NCBI GenBank assembly: GCA_009746045.1
Contig: RPFO01000104.1
Location: 3,304,534 to 3,368,533, forward strand
DNA length: 64,000 nt
Direction: 5' to 3'
Source of the DNA: Mesostigma viride
Taxonomy: Eukaryota; Streptophyta; Mesostigmatophyceae; Mesostigmatales; Mesostigmataceae
The translations under genes and the position numbers were made by a program. Below the pieces are notes generated by a model. The model saw nothing but the letters and a program-made list of their open reading frames with translations. It had not been told where the DNA came from and made no database searches. The first letter of the stretch is position 1. Each line of letters begins with the position of its first letter. Shown here piece after piece: positions 1 through 11,540 of the stretch.

Positions 1-889
1 GATCTTTCATAATCTTAACGCATGTCCCCCCCCCACCGCCCCCCCTATGCGGCCCACAGGGCTGCGCGATGCTGATGGTGGTGCAGCTGATGCTGCGAGC
101 CGTGAGGGATGCTGGTGATGCTGTTGATGGCCTTGCCACGCTTCCAGAAGACGTCGCCGGATCTGTTCGCGAGGCCTTGGCTTGGGTGGGTGGTTAGGGG
201 CTACAGACATGGGCTAGTGGTTGGGTGGGAAGGCCTTGGCGTGGGCGGGAGATTGATAGCGGATGACATGCGTCTATCTGGGCGTTGGATTGTTTGTGAA
301 AATGTTGGTGGACTGGTGGGTGGGTGGGTGGGTGGGTGGGTGGGTGGGTGGGTGGGTGGGTGGGTGGGTGGGTGGGTGGGTGGGTGGGTGGGTGGGTGGG
401 TGGGTGGGTGGGTGGGTGGGTGGGTGGGTGGGTGGGTGGGTGGGTGGGTGGGTGGGTGGGTGGGTGGGTGGGTGGGACCAGAGACTAGCGCAGGGGCAGG
501 AGTGGTGTATGGGCGCTGCATGCAAGGTACCTATGTTTCTGCATGCAACATGCCCATGATTTCTGCAGGCAAGCCTGCTGGTAGGGGCTACCGTGCAAGT
601 GCTGGCCTCTGCCAGTTGTTCCACACTATACTAGTTGGGTGCGCTTCCCCGTATATGATTTTTCTGGCCGTCCGAAAGGTTGTCTTCTGGCTCCAGCGCT
701 GCCTAACAAGTTCCCCTTCCCCTATCCCTTTGTTATCCCTCCTCTCCCTCTTCTCCCTCTTCTCCCTGCTTCCCTCTTCTCCTCCCTCTCCTCCGCGCTT
801 TCCTCTTCTCCTCCCTCTTCTCCTTGTTTTCCTCGTCTACTCCCCCATGCTCCCTCTGTTGACTCCTCCCTGTATACTTCCCGGGACAG
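1..889. other. Upstream intron or spacer, no gene supported
   Basis: I see no supported exon here. The stretch holds a (GGTG)n microsatellite and, at about 715-888, a long pyrimidine-rich tract of CTCCCT-like units. The tract ends in CAG directly before 890 and reads well as the 3' end of an intron leading into the first visible exon of the Nup-like gene. Reading frames that cross these repeats are low-complexity artefacts. Confidence 0.5.
311..476. repeat. (GGTG)n microsatellite
   Basis: About 165 bp of pure GGTG tandem repeat, essentially without interruption. It gives rise to several spurious long reading frames (VGGWVGG and PTHP repeats). It probably lies in an intron of the Nup-like gene. 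Confidence 0.95.
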
Positions 890-1699
890 ATGTCCCAACA
901 ACCCGCTGCGCTGGAGCTGCTCCCCAAGGCCTCTCAGCTCTTTGGCATCCGCCTCACCATTAATGGTGACGCGCACACGGACATGATGGGCGATAACCTG
1001 CTGGACCAACCCCCATCCCATCTCCCTCTCTCCAACCATTCCAAGCTCGCCCAGCTCACCCCGATCAAGAAGACCCCAGGCAACGGAGCCAGCAGCATGT
1101 CCGCCCTCGCGCCCGTCCTGCACCTGCTCGAGGAGGTCCTCCTCGCCACACTGGCAGGGCGTCCCACCGACGACCCGGGCGCCTCCCCCTCGTTCGCGAA
1201 GCTCTCCGGGACTGAGAAACAGTCGCTGTACCGGCTGTGTGCGGCGCTGGAATCCGCGCAACTGCACGAGATAATTCTATCACCCGTGAGTGCGCTCGGC
1301 CCCACTCCCACCCATATCCGCTCCGCCAGCGTGGCTGTACCATGGGGGCGCTGGTGCGACGCCCCCGCAGGGGCGACCCCCGCGTCCATGGACACTGATA
1401 TGTTCAGCGTGGATGCGCCCCCCTCCTTGGGCCGCCCGCTGGCCTATGGGGATGCGTTCCTGGTTGACCCGGACGCCCTGCTGGCGACACTTGGTGAGTG
1501 GGTGCGTTCCCAGCCCACGCACGAGGACCTGGGGAGGGGGAAGGCGGCGCGAGGGGGCGGGCGCAAGCAGCACGGGGGCCTCATGGGGGCGCTCCGGGAA
1601 GCCAACGCCATGCTGTCGAACGCGGATGCCCAGCTGGCGGGGTTGAGGGCGTGGCGGCAGCTGCTGTCGCTGCTGTGGGGCGGTGGCAGAGGATCTAAG
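890..1699 (+). CDS. Nup-like gene, first exon in window
   Basis: The frame is open from the acceptor CAG at 887-889, after a long polypyrimidine tract, to the donor AAG|GTGAGA at 1699/1700. It ends in phase 0. The ATG at 890 is probably internal to the protein. The exon holds the YGD-type motif (about 1444-1490) and the REANAMLSNADAQ helix (about 1594-1650). A possible donor GTGAGT at 1287 is not needed, because the frame stays open. Confidence 0.65.
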
Positions 1700-4600
1700 G
1701 TGAGAAAAGGGGGTGGGGCTTACAAGGGGGGTCGGGCTTACAAGGGGGGTGGGGCTTACAAGGGGGGTGGGGGGTTATACTTCTGGAAGCGACGGTGGTC
1801 ACCTACCTGCATACTACTACCACAGTAGGTGGCAAAGGGTGCGCGGGATCCATGGTTAGCAACGGGGGCTGGAACACGCACGGGAGGCCTTTTACCAACG
1901 GTGGTTGTGAATCTGCGTGGGCTCGCCCTCTCAGGTGAGCAATGGTGGGGCGGGATCCGCGGTGCGCGAGAATGACAACGGCGGGGCTTATTAAATGTAC
2001 TAGGATCACAGGGATTAGACTCCAGGGCACACAACGCGTGGCGTGATCTCAGGGGTGGTGATGCGAGATCCTCAGCACGCAGCGCAGGTTGGGTGAGATC
2101 CAAGGTGGCGGGACGTGCAATTTTAGCCTGCAGGGGGGTTGGGGGCATGCCAACGGGATGGTCAAAGTGCTGCCCCTGCGGATAGGACTTGGTGGAGGCC
2201 AATGAGACTCGAAGCAGTGGCATGATTGCTTGCTTCACTTGAAGTAAATAGGAAAACTCAGAGGGGGCACTGCACAAACGGGTGTTGCCCATGTCCCGTA
2301 ATCTCTTATCTTGTATCTTGTAATCTCTCTCTTATCTTGTTCTCTTGTATCTCTTGGCAGCAACTCCCTGACGTTGCTGTTCATGAACCCCTTCGTGCGA
2401 TTTTTTTTCAAAAACTTCTTGCCGCCAGTTAACTACTCTGATCGTTTTTTCTCTTGCCCCGATCGCATAATTCTGTCGCATGCTGGGGTTGCTATCGCGG
2501 GCTGCCCACGCGACACTTGGCAAACTGACATCCTCCCCATCCGATTCAGCTGCCTGACGCCACGGCACCCAACGCTGCTGCTGCTGGCATCCAACCTTTT
2601 CTCAGGGTTTTATTTGCTTTGTTATATATGACACCTATGTGCTGATTCTCCCACGGTGGCCTCTCCCTTTGGCACCGGCGAACCAACACCACGACACCCC
2701 ACATTGCCTCTGGTTGCACCCAACCATGTATCAGAGCTCCCGCTCTCGTGTACTTAGCGCTCTCCTATGGTTAGCGCTCTCCTATGGTTAGTGCTCTCCT
2801 ATGGTTAGCGCTCTCCTATGGTTAGCGCTCTCCTATGGTTAGCGCTCTCTGATTAGACTGTGTGCGCATAATGTCTCACTGTGTGCGCATCATTTCTCAC
2901 TGGGTGCGGATAATGTCTCACTGGGTGCGGGCGATGCCTTACTGTGCGCATAATGCCTCATGGTGGCCACCTCTGTCTCTAATACTGGCAACCGACAAAT
3001 TGCCGCCTAACGGTATCTGCTCTGTGCAGGGCTCCCGCTCGGTGCTGTCCGCGTGGGGACAAGACGAGCTGCGTGCCTGCACCAAATCCGTTCTGGAAGC
3101 CGTGTCCTCCTTGCTGCCTTCCGTCACCCTCAGCAGCGGCGCCTTCGGCGGCAGCCCCCCTCCTCAACATCCACAACGGCAGCAACCCAGAGGTCTCGCG
3201 GGCGCAACCGCTCGAGGAGGCCCCGCCGCCGCCCTCAGCGGCGGCCCCGCTGTCATCGACTACGGTGCGTCTCTGTGTGCGGAACTCTGTGCCCTCCTGC
3301 ACACCCTGCTGGCGTCGCTGGTGCAGGGACCCTGGCCAAGGGCGAACTCCGGGAAGGGCGGCGGGGCCGCCCCCACCCTCGGCCGCCAGGGGGCTACCAC
3401 AGGCATCTCATCATCCAGGAGGGAGATAGCTGACCTGGCGTCCTCCTCGCTCACCAAGACACAGATCGCAGAGGAGACGGGAGGTGGCTTGCTAGCAGAC
3501 GCGGCCGCCGTCGTCGCCACCTGTCTGCGCGCGTGCATGGCAGGGGGTGGGGGAGGAGTAGGGGCGGGCAGGAGTCGTGACGGGGATGTGGATGCCTCTT
3601 CCCAGGGTGAAGGCGATGTGGATGATGCGGGTATGGGCGGGATGGACCCGAGGGTCGCAGGGATGGGACCCGAGGGGCAGCGTGTGTGGGTGAATTCGTC
3701 GCTGATGTCGTCTTTGTTGCTGATTCTGGACAGTGCTGTGTCGGTGACATCGTCATCGGCCGTGTTTGCGGATGCCAGCGGGGCGGTCACGCAAGGAGGT
3801 GTGAGGACCCACGGGGCAGCCACGCCCTCGCCCAAGGCCAAAGAGGCGGGTCTTCTTGCGAGTTCCTCACTAGCGCATGTCACAAACGGCCCGTCCACGG
3901 ATGCCAGTGGCGTGGCATCCGAACGATGGGCAGAGCGTGTGATCGAGACCGCGTTAGACATGGTCCCTCTTCTCCTGGCATGCGCAGACTCCCGACGCCA
4001 CCGCGCTCCTTCCCTCGCCTGCCTCTCCCTGCTCGTGAGAGCCGGGGCCACTGAGCGGGGCTCCCGCTTCCACTCCCCCCTCCTCCTGCCGCTGCTCCTG
4101 CAGGGGGCCGGCGTGGCCGCAAGCATAAACGAGCTCGCGGTGGGCGGGGCGGCGGCGGCGGAGGTGGATCTGCGTCGACTGCTCCTGGTGGCGGCGGCGG
4201 AAGAAGAGAGGGAGGCAGCGCGCGGGGGTTCTGCTGTGCTTGTGCCCATGATGGCTGATTCTGGCCCCGACACGCTTACAACGTTGCCATTCTCATCATC
4301 ATCCTCATCAGCCGGGGCAGGGGCAGCCGATGCCAGCAGAAAGGGCGCAGAGAGTGCCCGGCCCGGAGGGGTCACGGCGATCTCTGCCGGATCTTCATGG
4401 GAAGATGGGTCCCTGGGAGCACTCGTGGGCGGCGGCGCCTCAGGGTGGACAGGTGGCGGCGCCAGAGCGGGCGGCGTGGACGCGGTGCTAGGTTTCTTTT
4501 TGGTGCTGGCGCGTGCGCCGACGGCCGCCACCGCACTTCACGTGGCGCTCACGCAGGCGCTGATGTCGTACGCGCGCGAGCTGCTGGCGCACGGCTACGG

Positions 4601-7600
4601 CCGCGATGGTGTCATTGTGCCCACGGATCTACAAACCACAGAGAGACCGTCATCGTCGTTGTTGGCCGGGGCATGGGGTACGGATGCCATCGGTGATGCC
4701 TGGTCATCGTTCCCCAAACAGCCACCACCGCTGAGGTCTCCACACCCACAGCAGCAGCAACGCTGGTGCTCAGTGCTGCGCATCCTTGTGACCTTGCTGC
4801 GGACGGTTGGAGGGGGGGGAGGGGGAGGGGGGGGAGCCTCTGTCGCGTCCGATGGCATTATGGGGGGGCGGCGGCTGGCGGCAGGGCTTGCTAGCTCGGA
4901 ACTGACGGGGGGTGCCGTGGGGGGTGGCGCAGCCGAGGCCATGTCGCGGCTCGCCATGAGCTTTGTGGCGACGTTTGAGGAGAGGATGCTGGGTGCGTGC
5001 AAGCCACTGGGGGCCCCTCGGCCCATTTGTGGTGCTGTTGGGGGAACTGGCGCCGTTGGCGGTAATTATTTCTCCAGCGTCGTCACCCTGGGCGCGCTCC
5101 AAGAGACAGAGCTGGCGTTGTCGCTGGTGGGGCAGCTGGCGAGGGGACAGCTGTTCGAGTGGAAGTTCCGGTCGCCGAGGACGTGGGAAGTGAGTCTCGA
5201 CACAGGCAGTGAGCTTGAAAGGTTTTGGAAAGAAGTTGGGGCCCGGAGAGGGGGGAGGGGAGGGGAGGGAGGGGGGGGTACACCCAGTCTTGTGGTAGGC
5301 TGTGCCTCACCAGCATCACCGAGAATAAGTTAATCTGGCGAAGCCAATTTTCGGAGAGTCCGTTAGGTTCGCCAGAATTGGCGAAGCTTATAAGGCCGTA
5401 CACGTGAGAAAATACATAGGAATAGGGGATAAAATCCGTCAATCCATACATACATACATACATACATACATACATACATACATACATACATACATACATA
5501 CATACATACATACATACATACATACATACATACATACATACATACATACATACATACATACATACATACATACATACATACATACATACATACATACATA
5601 CATACATACATACATACATACATACATACATACATACATACATACATACATACATACATACATACATACATACATACATACATACATACATACATACATA
5701 CATACATACATACATACATACATACATACATACATACATACATACATACATACATACATACATACATACATACATACATACATACATACATACATACATA
5801 CATACATACATACATACATACATACATACATACATACATACATACATACATACATACATACATACATACATACATACATACATACATACATGCATACATA
5901 CATACATACATACATACATACATACATACATACATACATACATACATACATACATACATACATACATACATACATACATACATACATACATACATACATA
6001 CATACATACATACATACATACATACATACACCGAATTTGTCACGAATTCGCAAGCATAAGAGTGAGGTTCTTCCAAAAATTGGCTCCGCGGTAAAGTTTC
6101 AACGGGCAAGTTGCAAACACGCACGTTACTTGATAATTAATCTAACAAAGTAAGAATTTGTTTGGCCATGAGCGAGGCCATGAGCGTGCGATACTATACA
6201 GCTTGCTAGTATCATCTGCAGCATTCATCACCGTGGTCGCATGTGGCGGCCTGCGGCCATTAGCGTGGCTATCACCTCCGCATTATTGGTCGGAGGTTTT
6301 CCTAGTCCATACTGTTTTTTTCTTCGGTACAATTTCAGTTATTCTGTACTGTACCTTACAGTAAGCGTGGGACCTTTTGTCGGATTGTTATCGTCGTCTT
6401 ATCATCCCTCCCTGCAAATTTCGTCTCTCCCTTGCCACTGGAGCTCTACATGCCTCGCCGTTCTCATTAATCATTTCTTACTTCTCTCCTTGGTGAAATC
6501 TCCTGTTTTTTCCCCCCTGGTTCTATTGCATCCGATCTCTGCAAAACCAAGCTCAGCTTTATGAACTTATTCTCAAACTTTCTCTTACATTACTGGCAAG
6601 CAACTGCGAATGATTCCATTTACTTTCAACCCCACCTGGCGCGCTCCAGCGGTTCCACCGCGCGTGCATCTCGCTTCTTGCATCGATCGCCTTCCCCCAC
6701 ATCCCTCACTCGGACGCTGTCGGTCCACAAGGATGGGCCGCCAACAGTTGGCCACTCGAGTCCGTGCCACGGTGAGTGCCGCTTGCACGTCTGCAAATTA
6801 ACCATACGCAATTTGGAGCAAAAAAGTCCCCCCAGCTCTTGTGGTCCGTGCTGTTGCCCACCCATCTCCAAACAAGCTGTTCGTGATTGCTCTTGTTTCA
6901 AGGTTTGGGTAGATGCATTCCAATACTGTCGCAGATCTGTTGTACGTTACACCAGGCTGTCAATCAGCCCTGCCATCGCCCGCACCAGCCCCAAATCTCA
7001 CCTCTTGCAACTTGTGCTTCACCTTTCTTGCTCCGGAGGCCATCCCAGGGAGTGTTACCTCTGTCAAGTGCGCTTTGTTTTCCGCCGCGTGTGCCGGCTT
7101 GATCGCCAGCGTCTGGCCATCGGGGAATACATGCATGCAAGCACAAACCGAGCAACGCACAACCTGCTCCCTTAGACGTCCGCTTAAGCTTCTATGGTCC
7201 TGGTGGTACCTATCTAAGCGGGTGGTAGGTACCTTCTATCACATCAGTCTCTAGTGTCTATGGTTTCTATTCTTTACTAGTTGATAATTGCCTGTTTCGT
7301 TAGACTATCTACACTATTCTGGTACAGTGTCTACCTATCCTATTCTCTACTAGTTAATAATTCGCTGCATGGATGGGCAGGGCGCTCTTGCTCTATCCTC
7401 ACTACGCATTTGTCATCCTCCTGTCTCCAACCTTTCCCAAACCATACCATGCCATTCTTTTCTGCATGTCCGTCTGCAACTACACCCCATGCAAGACTTG
7501 GGATGTTCAAATGGTCTGCCTGACATCTCGAGACCACACGCGATTTCCAACGGCCATTGCGATCTGCCTGACACGTCACACACTACAAGTGGTTGTGTGC

Positions 7601-10112
7601 AACGTACCCCAGTCCACGCTGTCCCTATCGATGCGCACTTCCTACCTAACTCCACCATATGTCTGTTGCCTCATGGATCTGTAATCCGTGCCCACCTGCC
7701 TGCGTGTCGTCTGCCAGTCCAACCGTGCCCGCGTGGTCCACCGAACGCCAGCGCCGGCTCCCCTCAACGTGGGGCGCCCCCGCGTCCGCACTCAACACCC
7801 CCGCCTACCCCGGCCCAGCCTTCGCCCCCATGTCCACCTTTGAACGGCAGAGCCTCTCCCGCCCATCCGCCATACCCACCACGAGCGGTGTGTTCGGTGC
7901 CGTCATCCAGGGGATGTGGCAAGGGGCTTATGGTGGCGATGGCGACACCGCCGGCGATGACGAGCGGGACAATAAAGAGAATGCCAAGCCGGGTGGAACT
8001 AGTACTGCTGCCGCCACCGACGCAACAACCGACAAGCTCAAGACGCCCGCACGCCCGGCGGCGTCATCTCCCCCCCTGGGCAGGGTGCTGTTCTCCACCC
8101 CGCAGGGTCCCTGGGGCACGCCCATGAGCCAAGGTGGCCAGTGGGGGCAGTCCGCGGAGGGGGTCGGGAGCGCTGCCGGGGGTGGCGGAGGCCCAGGCAG
8201 CTCTGTTGCACAAGGTGCCGGGGGCCAGGGAGCGTTGGGGGCAGGGAGAACGGCGGCGCCTGTCAGCGCTAGTGCATTCACGGACGCGGTGGCGACGCGC
8301 CTGGTGCGTGTGGCGGCATTAGCCCTGCGCCCGCTGGTGTGCGCGGTGGAGGCGGCGCTGGCACGATGGGAGGCGGCATCGGGCGGATGGGTGTCTCGCG
8401 CCTCAGCGGGGGGGGTGAGTGTGGGGTTGTGCTCTTTCCCCTCTTGCCCTGCCGTGCCTGTTTGGGAATATTCATCCGTCCAATATTAAGATATATTGAC
8501 AGTAGTAACGGTGATGAAGCTAAAGTTTTAGTAGTTACTTACTTTTTGGCCCTACTTCATGTTTTCTTGTTTAAATTTTCCTTCAGTGCCTCATTCCTCC
8601 TTTTGGGTAGATCCATGTGTTGCGTCCCTGCTCTGCGTTTATTGATGTTCTTTCTTGTTGTTTCCTAACTGCTCTTTCTCATCCTCGACTTGTTTCCTTG
8701 TCTTCTGCGTGGTGAACGTTGGGCATGTGTTGGCACGTCGGAGGCAGACTGTAAAGTAACAGGAACGATAAACTTCTCAAAAGCACTTGCTTGAAACCCC
8801 GTTTTCTTGATAACCTTGTCTACTGCTCTGCTGCCCTTCCCCCCTCCGTCCCCCCCCCCCCCCACACACACACACTTTTCTCTGTCCGTTCTTCCGATCT
8901 CCTCTTTTTCTTCTATGTCTGTTCTGCTGCTCCTGCCCCCCTTTGACCTTCCCTTTCCTGCCACGTCGTCCTCCTTTCTTTGCAACATTTCCCTTTGTGG
9001 CGCCCAGGCGGCCGTCAGCCCCGACGACTACTTCGCCGAGATGGTGTCTGAGCTTCCCGCAGAGCTCCCCTCCCTCGACACGCTCTGCTCCCTGCTGGAC
9101 CAGAGCCTGGCCATCCTGGCCGATGTCATGGCCAATGCGCTGCCCGCGGCTATAAATAGAGATGGAGGTACCGCTTCTTCCCTGTCTCTGCGCAAGGGCG
9201 CCGCGGGGCACGCGCTGCTGGACACCCTGGCAGGTGTGGCCAGGGACTCCCTGTTCCTGCAGCTGTGCGTCCAGCGGCGCGTGGGGATGCGGCCGTCACC
9301 CGTCCAGCTGGAGGAGCTGCAAGCCGGCCTCACGCGGGCGCTGGAAGGTAAAGCAGGCGCGATTGTTGATGATTCGAATAGACGGGGCTGCGAGCCAGCC
9401 GGCCTCACGCGGGCACTTGTATGTACAGCGCCACCGATTCTCGCGGCGAGTAAGGTTGTGTCCGCTGTTTTTGTTCCCCGGCTTCTCTCGCTGATGGATG
9501 GTGTACACAACATTTGGTCAGAGCTCTGGATTTATTGAAAGCACGTGACTGCGTCACGTGATGCCGATTAAGGAACCTCCAACCCCTACACACAACGAGA
9601 AGGGAGCGCTCTGGATAATGTGCGCCTAGCCTGTGAATTGTCACCCTCCCACGTCTTATATGTACATCCTGAGTGCTGCAGAACCATGTTGGCGGTTGTC
9701 TTATTCCGAGCATCCATGGGAAGTTACTTGGTTGCATGTGTGAATGGTTGGGTCTTGTGGTCGGAGCTTTCTTTCTGCCTACGTCCATTCGAGATGTGCT
9801 CGGGTTTGTCATAGGTATTGCTAGCGAGGGTCCAGATGGCTAGGTAGTGAGCAAGTCAGCAACACCAGTGCAACAAAGACAGCCGATGAACAGATGACAA
9901 CGTGCTGCGAGGGCTACCCCGGATCGATTAGATAAGACATGCCTATCTTCTTACACACAACTTCTTTATGCATTCTGCGATGCTATCTTGCCTTGGTCCT
10001 GCCCTTTGCCTGCCTTTGTCCAGTCTGCAAGCCCCTGGAGGACGTGCAAGAGATGCTTCAGGTGCTGCAGAGCATGTTCTTGAAGCTGTACCCAGAATCG
10101 CAGACGAGGTAG
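890..10112 (+). CDS. Nup188/Nup205-like nuclear pore scaffold protein, C-terminal part (six exons)
   Basis: I join exons 890-1699, 3030-5189, 6650-6771, 7718-8414, 9008-9347 and 10024-10112. Phases are 0, 0, 2, 0 and 1 and agree at every junction; the total is 4218 nt, or 1405 codons plus TAG. All introns are GT-AG. The protein is alpha-helical with Gly/Ala/Ser-rich linkers. The most telling part of exon 1 is AYGDAFLVDPDALLATL followed by ALREANAMLSNADAQLAGLR and AWRQLL. This resembles the conserved stretch of Nup192/Nup205/Nup188 in which a YGD...Y/F-D motif precedes an (R)xANxxLSxxxAQxxLxxxW helix. Exon 2 adds WCSVLRILVTLLR and a helical C-terminal solenoid. In that family the protein is a large inner-ring scaffold of about 1700-2100 residues, so the N-terminus should lie to the left of this window. 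The family call comes from recognition, not a search; another large HEAT-like protein is possible. Confidence 0.6.
1711..1778. repeat. 19-bp tandem repeat in intron 1
   Basis: Three to four copies of a unit close to GGGGCTTACAAGGGGGGTG lie directly after the exon 1 donor of the Nup-like gene. They are intronic and G-rich on the coding strand. Confidence 0.85.
2755..2965. repeat. Two adjacent minisatellites in intron 1
   Basis: About five or six copies of a 17-bp unit (GCGCTCTCCTATGGTTA) at 2757-2850 are followed by about five copies of a unit near GTGCGCATAATGTCTCACTG. Both sit in the first visible intron of the Nup-like gene, shortly before the exon 2 acceptor. Confidence 0.85.
3030..5189 (+). 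CDS. Nup-like gene, second exon (2160 bp)
   Basis: The acceptor is TGTGCAG|GGC and the donor is GAA|GTGAGT; both edges are phase 0. The exon encodes 720 residues of helical segments (for example ELCALLHTLLASLVQGPW, RAPSLACLSLLVRAG and WCSVLRILVTLLRTV). Long Gly/Ser/Ala-rich, poorly conserved loops separate them, including a polyglycine run at about 4808-4845. Confidence 0.75.
5190..6649. other. Intron 2 of the Nup-like gene with (CATA)n
   Basis: The intron runs from GTGAGT at 5190 to CAG at 6649. More than a third is the CATA microsatellite at 5445-6030. The remainder shows no protein-like frame. Confidence 0.6.
5445..6030. repeat. (CATA)n microsatellite, about 585 bp
   Basis: Roughly 146 tandem copies with a single substitution (TGCATA) near 5891. 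Reading frames through it encode only YIHT or MYVC repeats and are not genes. Confidence 0.97.
6650..6771 (+). CDS. Nup-like gene, short third exon
   Basis: The acceptor CTCCAG|CGG and the donor CACG|GTGAGT bound a 122-bp exon that starts in phase 0 and ends in phase 2. It encodes RFHRACISLLASIAFPHIPH followed by a short polar stretch ending in SVPR. This is the only one of the three frames that links both neighbours, and it gives a helix typical of the rest of the protein. Confidence 0.55.
7718..8414 (+). CDS. Nup-like gene, fourth exon
   Basis: The acceptor is CTGCCAG|T, with one base completing an Arg codon; the donor is GGG|GTGAGT in phase 0. The first part is a disordered Ala/Gly/Pro-rich linker. 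It is followed by FTDAVATRLVRVAALALRP and more helix. Confidence 0.65.
9008..9347 (+). CDS. Nup-like gene, fifth exon
   Basis: The acceptor is GCCCAG|GCG and the donor GAAG|GTAAAG, ending in phase 1. It encodes an amphipathic helical segment, for example YFAEMVSELPAELPSLDTL and LLDQSLAILADVMANALP. The neighbours connect in frame on both sides. Confidence 0.75.
9541..9562. repeat. Family A LINE 3' hairpin relic in a Nup-like intron
   Basis: CACGTGACTGCGTCACGTG matches exactly the terminal hairpin of the family A LINEs (27121, 44400, 45236, and the complement at 20769 and 46552). The flank TTATTGAAAG resembles the degraded tail at 45220. The rest of the element is not recognisable, so this is probably an old, nearly erased 3' end. 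Confidence 0.55.
10024..10112 (+). CDS. Nup-like gene, terminal exon with stop
   Basis: The acceptor is GTCCAG|TC; two bases complete a Val codon from the phase-1 donor of exon 5. The frame reads CKPLEDVQEMLQVLQSMFLK and ends LYPESQTR followed by TAG at 10110-10112. This leucine-zipper-like helix is a plausible C-terminus. I see no obvious polyadenylation motif downstream. Confidence 0.6.
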
Positions 10113-10664
10113 TCGCAAGTGAGAGGCCGAACACAAAACATGCTCAGTGAAAGACTGCCAGGCCGGTCTTGCACCAAAGCACGTTGTGTGTCATTTGCCA
10201 TTTTATTCGTATCATGAATACAATTTTCTAGCAGATGAGCTCTTTACTCTTGTCTCTTGTCAAGGTGTCATCATCTCTGCTGTTCATATCTGGAGCTAGG
10301 GTGCAATTCATGACTTCACCAAGCAAGATTGATTTCTTCCCTCTGAATTTCAGTAAGGTTCCTTTGCAATTCATGTTGCAGTTGCACCCAGGTGGTCGTG
10401 CGCATGCAGCCTTGGTGTGCCATGCTTGCCAGCACTGAACAGATGGGCTCCAATCGACCTCGATCTGCCCTACCGCATGTATGACTAGACGCCCCTGCGC
10501 CATGGCTTGGGAGTAGTGGAGTTCCTAATTCATCACCGATGATATGCGATTTCACAGGAACTAGCTTCCGATTGCTTCATGCATCTAAGAGTTTCAAGTG
10601 CGCTGCTGATGCCGTAAGATCCGCATCGCATGTGTTTCTCCCTCCGGTAAGATAACGTTACCTT
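10113..10664. other. Region downstream of the Nup-like gene, no gene seen
   Basis: This holds the probable 3' UTR and a spacer. I find no protein-like frame and no recognisable repeat before the inverted repeat at 10665. Confidence 0.4.
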
Positions 10665-10745
10665 GTGAGACAACGACGCTCTTTGTACAAGCACGATGCA
10701 GAATAATTGCATTCTTCAGCTATTTAACGACTGTCGTTGTCTCAC
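10665..10745. repeat. 13-bp inverted repeat pair
   Basis: GTGAGACAACGAC (10665-10677) is exactly complementary to GTCGTTGTCTCAC (10733-10745), with about 55 nt between them. It sits at the edge of the mobile-element block. It could be a transcript hairpin or the ends of a very small transposon. Confidence 0.7.
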
Positions 10746-10799
10746 TGGATAAAAGCATGGCTAGCTAGCAGCGTTAGATCAAACAAGGTCGCGTCTACC

Positions 10800-11535
10800 T
10801 CGCTCCTGCTGCTGAGCGGGGCTCAGGTCGTCGTCCAGCGTCCAGGTGAGGTCGTGCAACCTGTTGCGACGAAAAAGGAACCGCCGCTTGTCCTCTGGGG
10901 AGGGGAAGGTGAGCAGGACTGGTCGGGGAGCCGCCTTGTCCCGTGAGTGGGGAAGGCGGTGGCACCCACGCAGTTGGCTACCTCACCTACCAGGCCCATG
11001 AGGGTGAGAAGCTGTCCTTGAGTTCGTCGGCAAGGGTGGTTGACGTCTCACACCTGGCTTCTGGGGGAAACGACGCAGCACCACTCGGCACTCGCGGCGA
11101 GCGCGGACGTCGGTGGCCTCCCGTTGTTCGGCCTGGCGGTGGTCCTCCAGCTCCTGGAGCTTCGTGGCGATGGCATCGATCAGTGCATGGTTGAGGCGGT
11201 CGCTGACCGCAGCAGGGCCGCATAGGAGAGCGGCAGGAGGTCGCCAGCATCCTGCTGGGGTGGCTGGGATGAGATGGTGGCCGTCTGCTCCGCTATCTTT
11301 GGGAACTGTGTGGCCAGGGCCTCGGTGTGGGCGGTGATGGCTTCAAGCTTCTTCATGAGCACGCCGCACTTCCCCTCCACCTGGTTGAGGCGGGAGACGA
11401 GTGCAGCATGTGCCTCGGATGCCTTGCGTCGTGGTCCATGCAGCGCCGTGAGCTGAGGTTGTAGCTTGTGTGCGACCTTGGTTTCCGTATTGGAGACCTT
11501 GGCCTCCACCGTGTTGAGCGCTGTAGTCATCAATA
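10800..11535 (-). pseudogene. Fragment of L1-type ORF1 (family D), broken
   Basis: Read on the minus strand, 11557-11180 gives a helical coiled-coil stretch (TVEAKVSNTETKVAHKLQP, then SRLNQVEGKCGVLMKKLEAI). Further left, in other frames, come pieces of a C-terminal RNA-binding region, including LTWTLDDDL, which matches FTWMLDDDL in the copy at 43768-44163. This is the plan of an L1 ORF1 protein: a coiled coil, then an RRM-like and C-terminal RNA-binding domain. Frames are shifted, so it is a relic. The LTR element at 11541 is inserted at its right-hand side. Confidence 0.6.
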
Positions 11536-11540
11536 TCATC

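Noticed and set aside
2755-2965. Tandem repeats that might look like a CRISPR array
   Set aside because: Units are contiguous with no unique spacers, and the genome is eukaryotic.
3260-4531. 423-codon minus-strand frame
   Set aside because: Shadow of exon 2 of the Nup-like gene; Ser/Pro/Arg-rich and without motifs.
5404-6153. Long YIHT/MYVC reading frames
   Set aside because: They are translations of the (CATA)n microsatellite in an intron of the Nup-like gene.
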